Source of the DNA: Bacillota bacterium
GTDB taxonomy: Bacteria; Bacillota; UBA4882; UBA8346
Reading direction: 5' to 3'
NCBI GenBank assembly: GCA_023392595.1
Contig: JAEVYU010000076.1
Location: 1-57,611 of the forward strand
Length of the DNA stretch: 57,611 bases
In this document: piece by piece, positions 34,473-44,272 of the stretch
How positions within the stretch are numbered: position 1 is the stretch's first letter
Layout of the letters: each line of letters begins with the position of its first letter
Position numbers and translations under genes: made by a program
The notes under the pieces: model-generated
Databases searched by the model: none
Told to the model about the DNA's origin: nothing
The model's input: only the letters and a program-made list of their open reading frames with translations

Positions 34473-35564
34473 TTGGGAAAAATTTGTTTTTTGGCAGATG
34501 CCAGGAGCCCGCACACACTCAAATGGGTAAGGGGATGCGCCGACTTGCATTGGGAGATGATTGTTATCTCCCACCATCCGGGGGAAATACCAGGGGCCCG
34601 GGTTGTGGTTCATCCTTTATCATTACTTGGTTTCCCCAAATATTGCTGGGGAGTCCGGCGGCTCATCCGCCAACTGAAGCCGGATGTGGTTCATGCCCAT
34701 CAATTCGGTGCCCACGCTTTATACGCCTGGTTTAGCGGAATTTCACCGCTGGTTGTTTCCGCCTGGGGTTCCGATATTCTGGTATATCCGAAACAATCCC
34801 GTTTCATCCGCTGGTTGACCAAGTTTCTGGTCCGCAGGGCTACGGTGATTACCTCCGACAGCAGCTTGGTCGAGGGAGAATTGAAAGCTTATGGGGCTAA
34901 GGATGAGCAACTGATAAGGGTCATTTTTGGAATTGAGCGATGCCGTTATCAGATGCTGGCTGGGGTTGTCAAAGGGAATTCTCGGTTGATCCTTTGTTCT
35001 CCCCGGCTGCACGAACCGCTTTATAATATTCAGATGATTATTGAGGCATTTAGTGAAGTTAAGAAAAATTTTCCTGAACTTGATCTGTGGTTGCTGGGTT
35101 CGGGTAGTTTGACTCCAACGCTGGAAAGGATAGCGGCGGATACAGAGTATAAAGACAGTATTCGCTTTTGGGGTATGGTGTCGCCTCGGGAATCGCTGGA
35201 GCGGATGGGTGAAAGCCACTTGATGATTTGCCTCCCATCCAGTGATGCCACTCCGGTGAGTTTGCTGGAGGCCATGGCGGCCGGGACATTACCAATTCTA
35301 AGCGATTTACCGGCTTATCATGATTGGGTCGCCGACGGGGTGAACGGCCTTTTTGTAAAACAGGATTTCACCAACTTGGTTTCCGTTTTGAACCGGGCGG
35401 TCCGGGACCTTGCTTTACGGGAGAAAGCCGCGGCGGTTAATCGCAAAATCATATTGGAACGGGCCATTTGGGAGGATCAGTTTCAACCGATGCTCAAGTA
35501 TTACGCCTTAAGGAAAAAGTCTTGCAATGACTCCAATAACATAAACGGGGATGGAGAAAAGTGA
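34473..35564 (+). CDS. Glycosyltransferase family 4 protein
   Basis: The 363-residue product has the GT4 pattern: VHAHQFGAHALYAWF, SAWGSDILVYPK and the C-terminal donor-site segment SSDATPVSLLEAMAAG. The TTG start at 34473 has GGAG about 10 bp upstream. It overlaps the next gene by 4 bp (GTGA). Confidence 0.82.
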   Translation: MGKICFLADARSPHTLKWVRGCADLHWEMIVISHHPGEIPGARVVVHPLSLLGFPKYCWGVRRLIRQLKPDVVHAHQFGAHALYAWFSGISPLVVSAWGSDILVYPKQSRFIRWLTKFLVRRATVITSDSSLVEGELKAYGAKDEQLIRVIFGIERCRYQMLAGVVKGNSRLILCSPRLHEPLYNIQMIIEAFSEVKKNFPELDLWLLGSGSLTPTLERIAADTEYKDSIRFWGMVSPRESLERMGESHLMICLPSSDATPVSLLEAMAAGTLPILSDLPAYHDWVADGVNGLFVKQDFTNLVSVLNRAVRDLALREKAAAVNRKIILERAIWEDQFQPMLKYYALRKKSCNDSNNINGDGEK

Positions 35565-36691
35565 AGAAAATTGTGATGTTGCTTTCAAACGGTTTCGCTC
35601 CCGACCCGCGGGTGGCTGCCGAAGCGCAGGCCCTGACCGAGGCCGGATATCAGGTTACGATTTTCGCTTGGGACCGGACCGGCCAATTGCCGGAAAATGA
35701 GGACTATCAGGGTATCCAAATCGTCCGTTCCAAGATTGGCACTACTTACAGCCGGGGGCCGCTGCAGATTTTTAAATTCAGACAGTTCTGGAAGGCGGCC
35801 GTAGCCTTTTTAGGGGAGCACTCCGCGGATATCATTCATTGTCACGATTTGGATACTTTATGGCCCGGAATTCGATACGGCCGTAAATTTGGGATCCCGG
35901 TAATATTTGATGCCCATGAATCCTATCCCGATATGGTGGCCCATTTATTTCCCTCCTGGTTGGTGTTGATGATCCGGAGGATGGAAACGTCTCTCGTTCC
36001 CAAAACGACTGCCGTCATCACCGTGGGGGAAATTTTGGCCCGTCATTACCAGTCACTCCACGCCAAGAAGGTGATGGTGGTCGGCAATTATAAAACCTTA
36101 AACCTCTCAGAGCCGGTAAAGCCACAGAAAATCCCCCCCTTAAAAATCATTTATGTCGGCGGGTTAAACCGCGACCGGATGATTGGACCGATGATTCAGG
36201 CTGTGTCCGGCGATGAGCGTTATCATTTAACCATTGTCGGCGCAGGTTCGGAATTATCCCGTTTGCAAGAACTTGCCGGCTCAAGCGCGAATATCCTTTT
36301 TACCGGATATAAGCCGCAAGCGGAAGCCCGTACTTTAATCGATCAATGCCATCTGGTTTATTACGGGATTGATTGTACTTATGCCAATAACCAATATAGT
36401 ACGCCCAATTTGCTTTTTTTAGCTCTTGCATCCGGAAGGCCTATCATCACGACCAATGTGGGAGAAATTGCCGAAATCGTCCGGACTCAAGGTTGCGGCT
36501 CGGTTCTGGCGGATTTAGAGGGTACCACCATCGGCCGGGTTTTAGAGCAATATTTTGAGGAGAGTTTATGGCAGCATCAGTCGGAGCGGAGCTTCCGGGC
36601 TGCAGCTTCAAAATACAACTGGGGTATCGCCAAACAAAATTTATTAGGGCTATATCAAGATTTGGAGTCGCAAAATGGACAAGCAAAGTAA
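35561..36691 (+). CDS. Glycosyltransferase family 4 protein
   Basis: The 376-residue product opens MKKIVMLLSNGFAPDPRVAA, contains IHCHDLDTLWPG and FDAHESYPDM, and ends with a GT4 donor domain. GTG 35561 overlaps the previous stop with GGAG just before it. It overlaps the next gene by 17 bp, so translation is coupled. Confidence 0.85.
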   Translation: MKKIVMLLSNGFAPDPRVAAEAQALTEAGYQVTIFAWDRTGQLPENEDYQGIQIVRSKIGTTYSRGPLQIFKFRQFWKAAVAFLGEHSADIIHCHDLDTLWPGIRYGRKFGIPVIFDAHESYPDMVAHLFPSWLVLMIRRMETSLVPKTTAVITVGEILARHYQSLHAKKVMVVGNYKTLNLSEPVKPQKIPPLKIIYVGGLNRDRMIGPMIQAVSGDERYHLTIVGAGSELSRLQELAGSSANILFTGYKPQAEARTLIDQCHLVYYGIDCTYANNQYSTPNLLFLALASGRPIITTNVGEIAEIVRTQGCGSVLADLEGTTIGRVLEQYFEESLWQHQSERSFRAAASKYNWGIAKQNLLGLYQDLESQNGQAK

Positions 36692-37901
36692 GCCGAATGT
36701 AATCATTATCAATCATTATGCTTCAATCCCGCGCTGGCCCGGCCCCACCCGCAACTTTGATTTTGCCGCCAGCCTTGTCAAACAGGGATGGAAGGTTAAC
36801 CTTTTCAGTTGCCGGTTCAATCACTATTTGCGGGGGTACTTGCCCAATCCTCCAAAGGAGGAGTCCGGTGTCCAATTGAAGTGGATCTGGAGTACTCCCT
36901 ATCAGGGAAACTCCTTATTCCGGGAACTCAATATCCTCTTTTTTTCATTTGGCAGTTTTTGGCGGGGATTGTGGACTCCGGCCCAGGCTATCGTAGCTGT
37001 GACACCGCCATTGGAGTCGGCTTTTAGCGGCTGGCTCTTGGCGCGGATGAAACGAATCCCGTTTATTCTTGATGTGGAGGATTTATGGCCAGATTCCATT
37101 ATTGCCATGGGGTTTCATAATCAATTGGTTATCCGATGGTTGCGCTTTTTAGAACGCTTTTTATACCGCCATAGCGACCATTTTTCAACCGTTGCCGGTG
37201 AAATGCAAGAATATCTCCAAAAGCAGGGAGTCCCCGGCCATAAGATTTCACTGATTCCCTTGGGGGCCAATTTACCACCGGAGACTAATCATGCAAAACG
37301 AAGCGAAACCCGGGAACGCTATGGATGGCCGGATCATAAAATCGTAGCCGTTTATGTCGGAGCCCACGGGCCTGCCAATGCCTTGGAAACCTTAATCAAT
37401 GGCGCAAAACGTCTGCCGGAGGATAGCCAGGTTCAGATTGGGCTTTTTGGTGACGGTTCGGATAAGCCGCGGTTAGCTAAGATATTAAGCGAGTGTAACT
37501 TGCCCAATATCACGATGGAAGAGCCGGTAGCGCCGGAAATGGTACCGCAAATTCTCCAGGCGGCTGATATTGGTATCGCATCTTTAAAGGATACCGATAC
37601 CTTTAAAACAGTCCGGCCCAATAAACTTTACGAATACATGGCAGTGGGATTGCCGGTAATATGCTGCATCTCCGGCGAGGCTGGCCGGTTTATCACTGAA
37701 ATCGGTTCCGGCATTCCGGTGACTCCCGAGGATGGGCCGGGCCTTGCCGCCGCTTTGCAAAAGCTCTCTCAAGATGCAGCATACCGCCGTGAATTGGGGA
37801 AAAAGGGTTTTGATTATGTGCAAAAGTTTGGAAACCGGGCCCAATTAGCTGCCCTCATGGGCGATGTTATCGAAAAGGTTATCAATGAAAATGGAAAATA
37901 A
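36675..37901 (+). CDS. Glycosyltransferase family 4 protein (WbuB-like)
   Basis: The 408-residue product has NHYASIPRWPGPTRNFDFA, LDVEDLWPDSIIAMG, and the C-terminal RPNKLYEYMAVGLPVICC, matching WbuB-type GT4 enzymes that often act early in O-antigen assembly. ATG 36675 with GGAG upstream lies inside the end of the previous gene. It overlaps the sugar-phosphate transferase by 17 bp. Confidence 0.85.
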   Translation: MDKQSKPNVIIINHYASIPRWPGPTRNFDFAASLVKQGWKVNLFSCRFNHYLRGYLPNPPKEESGVQLKWIWSTPYQGNSLFRELNILFFSFGSFWRGLWTPAQAIVAVTPPLESAFSGWLLARMKRIPFILDVEDLWPDSIIAMGFHNQLVIRWLRFLERFLYRHSDHFSTVAGEMQEYLQKQGVPGHKISLIPLGANLPPETNHAKRSETRERYGWPDHKIVAVYVGAHGPANALETLINGAKRLPEDSQVQIGLFGDGSDKPRLAKILSECNLPNITMEEPVAPEMVPQILQAADIGIASLKDTDTFKTVRPNKLYEYMAVGLPVICCISGEAGRFITEIGSGIPVTPEDGPGLAAALQKLSQDAAYRRELGKKGFDYVQKFGNRAQLAALMGDVIEKVINENGK

Positions 37902-38499
37902 ACCAAAAATGCAATGGAACATCAAATATCTGCTTGATTTTCTGCTGGCCTTGTTATTATTGATTCCGGTGACTGCTGTGATTGGGATTCTCGGAGTCAT
38001 CCTATATATCGATTCGCCGGGGCCGATTTTTTTCAAGCAACTGCGTCCAGGGAAAAACGGCAAGCTTTTTTTGATTCTCAAATTGAGAACGATGATACCG
38101 GGGGATCATACGCTGAGCACACCCCGGAATCCTGATGGCTCGCTGGCCCTGACCCATGAGCTCAAGGGTTATACACGGTTCGGCAAAGTCCTGCGCCGTT
38201 TCAGTCTGGATGAGTTGCCGCAAATATTTAACGTCTTGAAGAGCGACATGAGTTTTATTGGCCCCCGTCCCGATTTGCCGGAACATGTTCCATTGTACCA
38301 GGGTGATGAAAGGCTAAAGCTGATGGCCAGACCAGGATTAACCGGGCTGGCCCAAATCGGGGGCAGGAACGGGTTGCCATGGAAAGAACGGCTGCAACTT
38401 GATGCCCGGTATGTAAAAGACTATTCTTTATGGCTGGATTTGAAGATCTTTATGGTAACCCTCGGCCGGCTAATCACAGGCAAAGGTGTATATCAATAG
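37885..38499 (+). CDS. Initiating undecaprenyl-phosphate sugar phosphotransferase (PglC/WbaP catalytic type)
   Basis: The 205-residue product has one N-terminal hydrophobic helix (LLDFLLALLLLIPVTAVIGI) and the conserved LRRFSLDELPQIFNVLK plus SFIGPRPDLPEH of polyprenyl-phosphate phosphoglycosyl transferases. It lacks the large membrane domain of WbaP/WcaJ, so it is PglC-like in size. It should place the first sugar phosphate on the lipid carrier. ATG 37885 is preferred; 37864 is also open. Overlap with the upstream gene shows coupling. Confidence 0.88.
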   Translation: MKMENKPKMQWNIKYLLDFLLALLLLIPVTAVIGILGVILYIDSPGPIFFKQLRPGKNGKLFLILKLRTMIPGDHTLSTPRNPDGSLALTHELKGYTRFGKVLRRFSLDELPQIFNVLKSDMSFIGPRPDLPEHVPLYQGDERLKLMARPGLTGLAQIGGRNGLPWKERLQLDARYVKDYSLWLDLKIFMVTLGRLITGKGVYQ

Positions 38500-38513
38500 C
38501 CGGAGGTGAAAAA

Positions 38514-39293
38514 ATGTGCGTCCTTGAATATGAGCTGAGAGAATTAGATTGGGATACTGAATTTTTTGGGATTAAAATGGGGCAGGTGTTGTTGCCTTCA
38601 AAACCGGAGCCGGCGAATTTCTCGGAATCGGCTTGGCTTTACACCCTGGAAGCGGCACGCCGCCAAAAATACCGATTTTTATATTGCCCGGTTGATGTAA
38701 TCTATCCAGAGGCTTCAACCATCATTGCCGGGCACGGAGGGATCATTGGAGATGTTCTGGTTACCTTTGTTTTAGACTGTTCCAGGGGCATTCAAAAAAT
38801 TAACCCCTCATTTAAAATCGCGGAAGCGACGGCGGAAGATCTCAAGGGTATTTTAGAAATTGCCGCTACCGGTTTCCGGGACTCCCGGTTTATGATGGAT
38901 CCTCATTTTCAGCGGTCAAAGGCGGAGCAATTTTATCCCAGCTGGCTAAAGGAGTCCTTTTCTAATTCCGAAAAAATCATGGTGGTTAAAGAGGAAAGGC
39001 AAGTTTGCGGATTTATTTCATTGAAACCGGAATCTTCGACCAAGACTTTGATCATTCGGTTGATCGCAGTGAAAAGTTCGGAGCGGGGAAAAGGGATCGG
39101 GCAATTCTTGGTTCATCAAGCGATTGCCGCGGCACTCCATCTAAATTACCCCCAAGTGCAAGTGGGTACCCAGTTAACCAATCGGGCGGCCATCAATCTT
39201 TATGAAAAAGGTGGTTTCCGGATGCGTAGCGCTAAATACCGTTATCACATTTGGTTTGAGGGCGTTTCTAAATTACAAGCCCAAAACACATAA
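38514..39293 (+). CDS. GNAT-family N-acetyltransferase (WecD-like)
   Basis: The 259-residue product starts with a WecD-like segment (LDWDTEFFGIKMGQV) and ends in a GNAT domain with the acetyl-CoA loop SSERGKGIGQFLV and NLYEKGGFRM. WecD acetylates an amino sugar nucleotide; this could do the same for another glycan sugar. ATG 38514 is chosen for GGAGGTG upstream. A second acetyltransferase besides the WbpD-like enzyme suggests more than one amino sugar in the glycan. Confidence 0.78.
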   Translation: MCVLEYELRELDWDTEFFGIKMGQVLLPSKPEPANFSESAWLYTLEAARRQKYRFLYCPVDVIYPEASTIIAGHGGIIGDVLVTFVLDCSRGIQKINPSFKIAEATAEDLKGILEIAATGFRDSRFMMDPHFQRSKAEQFYPSWLKESFSNSEKIMVVKEERQVCGFISLKPESSTKTLIIRLIAVKSSERGKGIGQFLVHQAIAAALHLNYPQVQVGTQLTNRAAINLYEKGGFRMRSAKYRYHIWFEGVSKLQAQNT

Positions 39294-39393
39294 AGGCTTG
39301 TATGTTATAGAATGAAACAACAACATGCTTCAATCATGCTTATTTTAATTCATATTCTTGTGGTGATGGTTGATGGATAAAGGGGGAATTTGT

Positions 39394-40500
39394 TTGCAGG
39401 TACCGGCTTTTGATATTACCCGGCAAAATCAGATATTAGAACCAGCTCTGCAGCGGGCTTTTCAAACTGTTTTACAGCAGGGGCATTTTATTTTGGGCGA
39501 TGAGGTCCAAAAGTTTGAAGCGCAAGCCGCGGCGTTTTTAGGCGTCAGGCATGCGGTGGGGGTTGCCAACGGCAGTGATGCCTTGGTTTTGAGCTTGATG
39601 GCATTGGGAATCGGGCCTGAAGACGAGGTCATCGTACCCGGTTTTACATTTTTTGCCACAGCCAGCTCGGTTAGCAGGGTTGGAGCCACCCCGGTCTTTG
39701 TGGATGTGAGCCCGGAGGATTATAATATCCACCCGCAGGCAGTAAAGGAAAGAATAACTTCCAGAACCAAAGCCCTCATGGTAGTGGACCTTTTCGGTAT
39801 GCCGGCCAAAATGAATGAATTGAATAAACTGGCCGACGCTGAAGGCCTCTCAATAATTGAAGATGCAGCCCAGGCCCTGGGAACCCGTTATGAGGATCAG
39901 CCGGTTGGCGGCATCGGCGCCCTGGGATGTTTCAGCTTTTTTCCCACCAAAAATTTAGGCTGTTTCGGCGATGGCGGAATGGTCACAACCAACCAGGCGG
40001 ATCTCGCCGATAAGTTGCGGATGTTGAGAGTTCATGGGGCCCGCCGCAAGTATCACCATGAAGCGCTTGGGATCAACAGCCGTTTGGATACGTTGCAGGC
40101 TGCGTTTTTGAATGTTAAATTGCCTTATGTGAAGAGCTGGATCGAAAAACGGCGGAAAATCGCCGAAATCTACCGTCAAGGGCTAGCCGGCATATCCGGG
40201 ATTCGGCTTCCGTCGGAGGATAGCGGGCATAGTTATAATCAGTTTACGGTTCAAGCCGATAGGCGGGAGGAACTTCAAAATTTTTTAACGCTCAATGGAA
40301 TCAGTACCACCGTGTACTACCCAATGTCCTTGCATTTGCAACCGGTTTTTGCTTCTTTAGGGTATAAGCCGGGCGATTTGCCGGTTAGTGAAGCCTTAAC
40401 CGGAAAAGTCTTGTCCTTGCCGATGTTTCCCGAGCTAACCCTGGAAGAGCAAAAGTTTGTCATTGAAAAAATGAAGCAGTTTTATGAATCCAAAAACTAA
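39394..40500 (+). CDS. wbpE: DegT/DnrJ/EryC1/StrS aminotransferase, probable WbpE type
   Basis: This PLP-dependent sugar aminotransferase should add the 3-amino group to the WbpB product. The 368-residue protein has GSDALVLSLMALGIGPEDEV, EDAAQALGT, the PLP lysine in FFPTKNLGCFGDGG (Lys186), and NSRLDTLQAA. These follow P. aeruginosa WbpE closely. TTG 39394 is preferred (AGGGGG upstream, MQVPAFDITRQ start); TTG 39370 and ATG 39373 are also in frame. It lies 15 bp before the WbpI-like gene. Confidence 0.85.
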   Translation: MQVPAFDITRQNQILEPALQRAFQTVLQQGHFILGDEVQKFEAQAAAFLGVRHAVGVANGSDALVLSLMALGIGPEDEVIVPGFTFFATASSVSRVGATPVFVDVSPEDYNIHPQAVKERITSRTKALMVVDLFGMPAKMNELNKLADAEGLSIIEDAAQALGTRYEDQPVGGIGALGCFSFFPTKNLGCFGDGGMVTTNQADLADKLRMLRVHGARRKYHHEALGINSRLDTLQAAFLNVKLPYVKSWIEKRRKIAEIYRQGLAGISGIRLPSEDSGHSYNQFTVQADRREELQNFLTLNGISTTVYYPMSLHLQPVFASLGYKPGDLPVSEALTGKVLSLPMFPELTLEEQKFVIEKMKQFYESKN

Positions 40501-40514
40501 AGGGGAAATCAGCG

Positions 40515-41570
40515 ATGAAAATGATGACCATCGTCGGAGCCAGACCGCAATTTGTCAAGGCGGCAGTGGTTTCCACCCATTTACGGCAAAGCGCCCATGA
40601 AATATTAGTCCATACCGGCCAGCACTATGATGTGAACATGTCGGATATTTTCTTTACGGAACTGGGAATTCCGGCCCCCGATTATCATTTGGGAATCGGT
40701 TCCGGGCTCCATGGCGCCCAAACCGGCAAAATGCTGGCGGAGATTGAACAAGTCTGTCTGCAGGAAAAGCCGGATTGTTTGCTGATTTATGGCGACACCA
40801 ATTCAACTTTGGCAGGAGCCTTGGCCGCATCCAAAATCCATATTCCCATCGCCCATGTGGAAGCCGGGTTACGCAGTTTTAACCGGCGGATGCCGGAAGA
40901 AATAAACCGGGTGGTAGCCGACCATTTGGCAACATGGTTATTCGCTCCGACCCGGACGGCAATCACCAATTTGAATCAGGAAGGGATCCGTCAGGGAGTA
41001 TACCGCACCGGCGATGTGATGTATGATGCCTTTTTACAAATGTCGAAGCGGGTAGGCACCCAGTCCCGGATTTTGGACACCCTGGGTTTAACTCCTCGGA
41101 AATACTGTCTGGTAACACTACACCGGGCCGAGAATACCGACGACCCCCGGAGATTGCAGGCTATTTTGAGCACTTTGGCTGGCCTTGATGATCCGGTCAT
41201 TTTTCCAATCCATCCGCGGACTCGTGGTAAGCTGGCGGAATATCACATGTCTTTTGAGGGGAAGTCCCTAAAATTCATCGAACCCATCGGGTATTTTGAT
41301 ATGCTGAATCTGGAGCTGAATGCCAAAATGATCTTCACTGATTCCGGCGGAGTGCAGAAAGAAGCCTATATGGCCAAGACCCCCTGTATTACCTTGCGCG
41401 ATGAGACGGAGTGGGTTGAAACGGTCGAAGCCCATTGGAACCGCTTGGTGGGCGCTGATCCGGAAGGGATCCGCGAAGCTGTCTCATTGGACTGGGTGGG
41501 TTCAGCATATCCGGATCTTTTTGGCGACGGCGTTGCTGGGGCACAAATTGCGGAAATATTGACAAAGTGA
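40515..41570 (+). CDS. wbpI: Non-hydrolysing UDP-GlcNAc-type 2-epimerase, probable WbpI
   Basis: The 351-residue product shows the family signs GARPQFVKAAVVS, HTGQHYDVNMSDIFF, YGDTNSTLAGALAASK and DSGGVQKEAYM. Similarity to WbpI includes VEAGLRSFNRRMPEEINR and a GY-[LF]-[DE]-M segment, but WecB is a close relative and cannot be excluded by sequence. It follows the wbpE-like gene, which favours UDP-GlcNAc(3NAc)A as substrate and UDP-ManNAc(3NAc)A as product. Confidence 0.82.
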   Translation: MKMMTIVGARPQFVKAAVVSTHLRQSAHEILVHTGQHYDVNMSDIFFTELGIPAPDYHLGIGSGLHGAQTGKMLAEIEQVCLQEKPDCLLIYGDTNSTLAGALAASKIHIPIAHVEAGLRSFNRRMPEEINRVVADHLATWLFAPTRTAITNLNQEGIRQGVYRTGDVMYDAFLQMSKRVGTQSRILDTLGLTPRKYCLVTLHRAENTDDPRRLQAILSTLAGLDDPVIFPIHPRTRGKLAEYHMSFEGKSLKFIEPIGYFDMLNLELNAKMIFTDSGGVQKEAYMAKTPCITLRDETEWVETVEAHWNRLVGADPEGIREAVSLDWVGSAYPDLFGDGVAGAQIAEILTK

Positions 41571-41618
41571 TATCTACGTTGAGTGGTATCCAAAAAATTA
41601 TGAAAGCAGGACAGTCGA

Positions 41619-42653
41619 ATGAAAAATTTCGCCAGTGACAATCATGCCGGAGTTCCAATGGAGATTTTACATGCTCTTGAGCGCGCCAATCATGAATATG
41701 CCTTGGCCTATGGCGACGACTCCTATACAACGGCGGCGGTAGCTAAGTTTAAAGAACAACTGGGACCGGATATTGAAGTTTATTTTGTGATCAACGGCAC
41801 TTCCGCCAATGTTTTGGGTCTTAAAGCCATTACCCAATCTTATCAGGCGATACTTTGCGCCGAAACGGCCCACATCAATGTCGATGAATGCGGAGCTCCG
41901 GAGTTTGCCGTGGGTTGTAAGCTGATTACGGTTGAGACGGATGACGGAAAATTGACCCCTGATTTAATAAAGGATAAATTGCATGAGGTCGGCAATCAGC
42001 ATCATAATCAGCCCAGAGTCGTTTCGATTTCGGAGACCAGTGAACTCGGAACGGTATATACTCCGGCTGAAATCGAGTCTTTAGCTGATTATGCCCACCA
42101 AAACGGGCTGCTGTTGCACATGGACGGCGCCCGGATTGCCAATGCTGCGGCCAGTCTGGGATGCAAACTTCGGGAAATTACCACCGATGCCGGTGTGGAC
42201 GTATTATCCTTTGGAGGAACTAAAAACGGCTTGATGTACGGGGAGGCGGTGGTTTTCTTCAACCGCCGGTTGGGGGCGGATTTTAAATATATCCGCAAAC
42301 AAGGAATGCAGTTGCTTTCCAAAATGCGGTTTTTGGCGGTACAATTCGAGGCCTTGCTTACCAATGATTTATGGCTTAAAAATGCCGGCCATGCCAATGA
42401 AATGGCCCGGATTTTGGCGCAAGAAATAAGCAATATTCCGCAAATCCAAATAACCCAAAAAGTTGAAGCCAATGCGGTGTTTGCCGTGATTCCGTCCCAG
42501 TATATTCCTAAAATTCAAGCCAAATATTTATTTGGCGTATGGAATGAGAAAACTTCGGAAGTCCGGTTAATGACCTCTTTTTGTACAACAATTGAGGATG
42601 TTCATGATTTTATCCAAGTGATCAAAGAAACAATTAAAACGGAAGAAAAATGA
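41619..42653 (+). CDS. ltaE: Low-specificity L-threonine aldolase
   Basis: This fold-type I PLP enzyme cleaves threonine or allo-threonine to glycine and acetaldehyde. The 344 residues include HINVDECGAPE, LHMDGARIANAAASLG and the PLP lysine in SFGGTKNGLMYGE (Lys202). ATG 41619 is used. It lies 48 bp after the glycan genes on the same strand, so it could share their transcript without a shared role. Confidence 0.9.
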   Translation: MKNFASDNHAGVPMEILHALERANHEYALAYGDDSYTTAAVAKFKEQLGPDIEVYFVINGTSANVLGLKAITQSYQAILCAETAHINVDECGAPEFAVGCKLITVETDDGKLTPDLIKDKLHEVGNQHHNQPRVVSISETSELGTVYTPAEIESLADYAHQNGLLLHMDGARIANAAASLGCKLREITTDAGVDVLSFGGTKNGLMYGEAVVFFNRRLGADFKYIRKQGMQLLSKMRFLAVQFEALLTNDLWLKNAGHANEMARILAQEISNIPQIQITQKVEANAVFAVIPSQYIPKIQAKYLFGVWNEKTSEVRLMTSFCTTIEDVHDFIQVIKETIKTEEK

Positions 42654-42755
42654 TAATTCATTAAAATTTAAACTGAAATCCCATTGCCTGTTGGATGGAA
42701 TTTGGTTAAAATAATGAAATCAAGTAAAAACAGTTCAAGGTAAGCGGAGGTACTG

Positions 42756-44039
42756 ATGCCAATCAAGCCATTGCCGTTCTCGAAAACTCAAATCGAGAAA
42801 ATTATTGAGAAATATCCGACGCCTTTTCACATTTATGACGAGCAAGCCATCCGGAATAATGCCCGGCAACTGCTGGCCACCTTTGCTTGGGCCCCGGGAT
42901 TTAAGGAGCATTTCGCAGTCAAAGCCACTCCCAATCCTTATATCATCAAGGCTTTGCATGAAGAAGGATTTGGCGTGGATTGCAGTTCGCTCACGGAACT
43001 GATATTAGCGGAAAAGGCCGGCCTTTTGGGTGAAGAGATCATGTTTTCTTCCAATGACACACCGGCCGAAGAGTTTCAAAAAGCGCGCCGGCTGGGTGCG
43101 ATTATCAATCTGGATGACATTAGTCATATTGCATTTCTCGAGGAACAGGCCGGACTTCCGGAACTGATCAGTTTCCGTTACAATCCGGGACCCTTGCGCA
43201 AAGGCAATGCCATTATCGGAGTTCCTGAAGAAGCCAAGTACGGCTTTACCAAAGCCCAACTTTTCGAAGGGTACCGGATTTTAAAAGAAAAGGGCATCAA
43301 GCGGTTCGGTCTTCATACCATGGTAGCCTCCAATGAACTCCATCCCCATTATTTCATCGAAACCGCCAAAATGTTGTTTGATTTGGTGGTTGAAATTTCA
43401 CAACAATTGGGCATCCGTTTCGAACTCATCAACCTGGGGGGCGGGATCGGTATTCCCTATAAGCCGGATCAAAAGCCCATTGATTTGGCGCTGATTTCTC
43501 ATGGCATTCAAAAGGAATACGACCAAAAAATCAAAGCCAATGGTTTGCACCCGCTTCGGATCACCATGGAATGCGGCCGTTATATCACCGGGCCTTACGG
43601 TTATTTAGTGGCCACGGTGTTGCATCAGAAAGAGATCTATAAAAATTATGTCGGTTTGGACGCTTGCATGGCCAACCTGATGCGGCCCGCCCTTTACGGC
43701 GCTTATCACCATATCACCGTGCTTGGAAAAGAGGATTGGCCGTTGGACCACATATACGATGTCACCGGTTCCCTCTGCGAGAATAATGATAAATTCGCTA
43801 TCAACCGCCCATTGCCCTTGATTGACAGGGGCGATTTGCTGGTCATCCATGACGCCGGAGCTCACGGACATGCCATGGGCTTCAATTATAACGGCAAGTT
43901 GCGTTCGGCGGAGTTGATGGTAAAGCCCGGCGGAGAAGTGGAATTAATCCGCAGGGCCGAAACGAACGAAGATTATTTTGCAACGCTGGATTTTTCCCGT
44001 CTTGACGAAAATAAAATCAAAAAGGCGGCGGCAAGGTAA
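42756..44039 (+). CDS. lysA: Diaminopimelate decarboxylase-like fold III PLP enzyme
   Basis: The 427-residue product has the PLP lysine in FAVKATPNP (Lys56), the glycine loop GGGIGIPY, and ECGRYITGPYGY. The usual active-site CES-type motif is CENND here (Cys341-Glu342), so the substrate might differ from meso-diaminopimelate; D-amino-acid decarboxylases of this fold are an alternative. ATG 42756 follows GCGGAGG. It ends in a terminator and has no visible lysine riboswitch. Confidence 0.78.
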   Translation: MPIKPLPFSKTQIEKIIEKYPTPFHIYDEQAIRNNARQLLATFAWAPGFKEHFAVKATPNPYIIKALHEEGFGVDCSSLTELILAEKAGLLGEEIMFSSNDTPAEEFQKARRLGAIINLDDISHIAFLEEQAGLPELISFRYNPGPLRKGNAIIGVPEEAKYGFTKAQLFEGYRILKEKGIKRFGLHTMVASNELHPHYFIETAKMLFDLVVEISQQLGIRFELINLGGGIGIPYKPDQKPIDLALISHGIQKEYDQKIKANGLHPLRITMECGRYITGPYGYLVATVLHQKEIYKNYVGLDACMANLMRPALYGAYHHITVLGKEDWPLDHIYDVTGSLCENNDKFAINRPLPLIDRGDLLVIHDAGAHGHAMGFNYNGKLRSAELMVKPGGEVELIRRAETNEDYFATLDFSRLDENKIKKAAAR

Positions 44040-44082
44040 TCGTACCGGTTAATTCACTGACAGCGCCCTGAATTTTAACAAT

Positions 44083-44107
44083 AAGCTTCCTAAAAGGGGA
44101 GCTTTTT
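44083..44107 (+). terminator. Terminator after lysA-like gene
   Basis: AAGCTTCC (44083-44090) pairs with GGGAGCTT (44097-44104), with one G-T pair, followed by six T. Confidence 0.8.
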
Positions 44108-44272
44108 TCATTGGATTGGGAAATGAGTCTATATGATTAAAGATGAGTCTACATCATGGAACGTTGGATCTCATCTGAAAAGAGGCTGCTTCATCACTTT
44201 TTGCGACAAAATTACCAAAATCTTGTCCCTTTTCGTATTTCATAACCCCTGTCCATTCCGGCTTTTTTTTGG

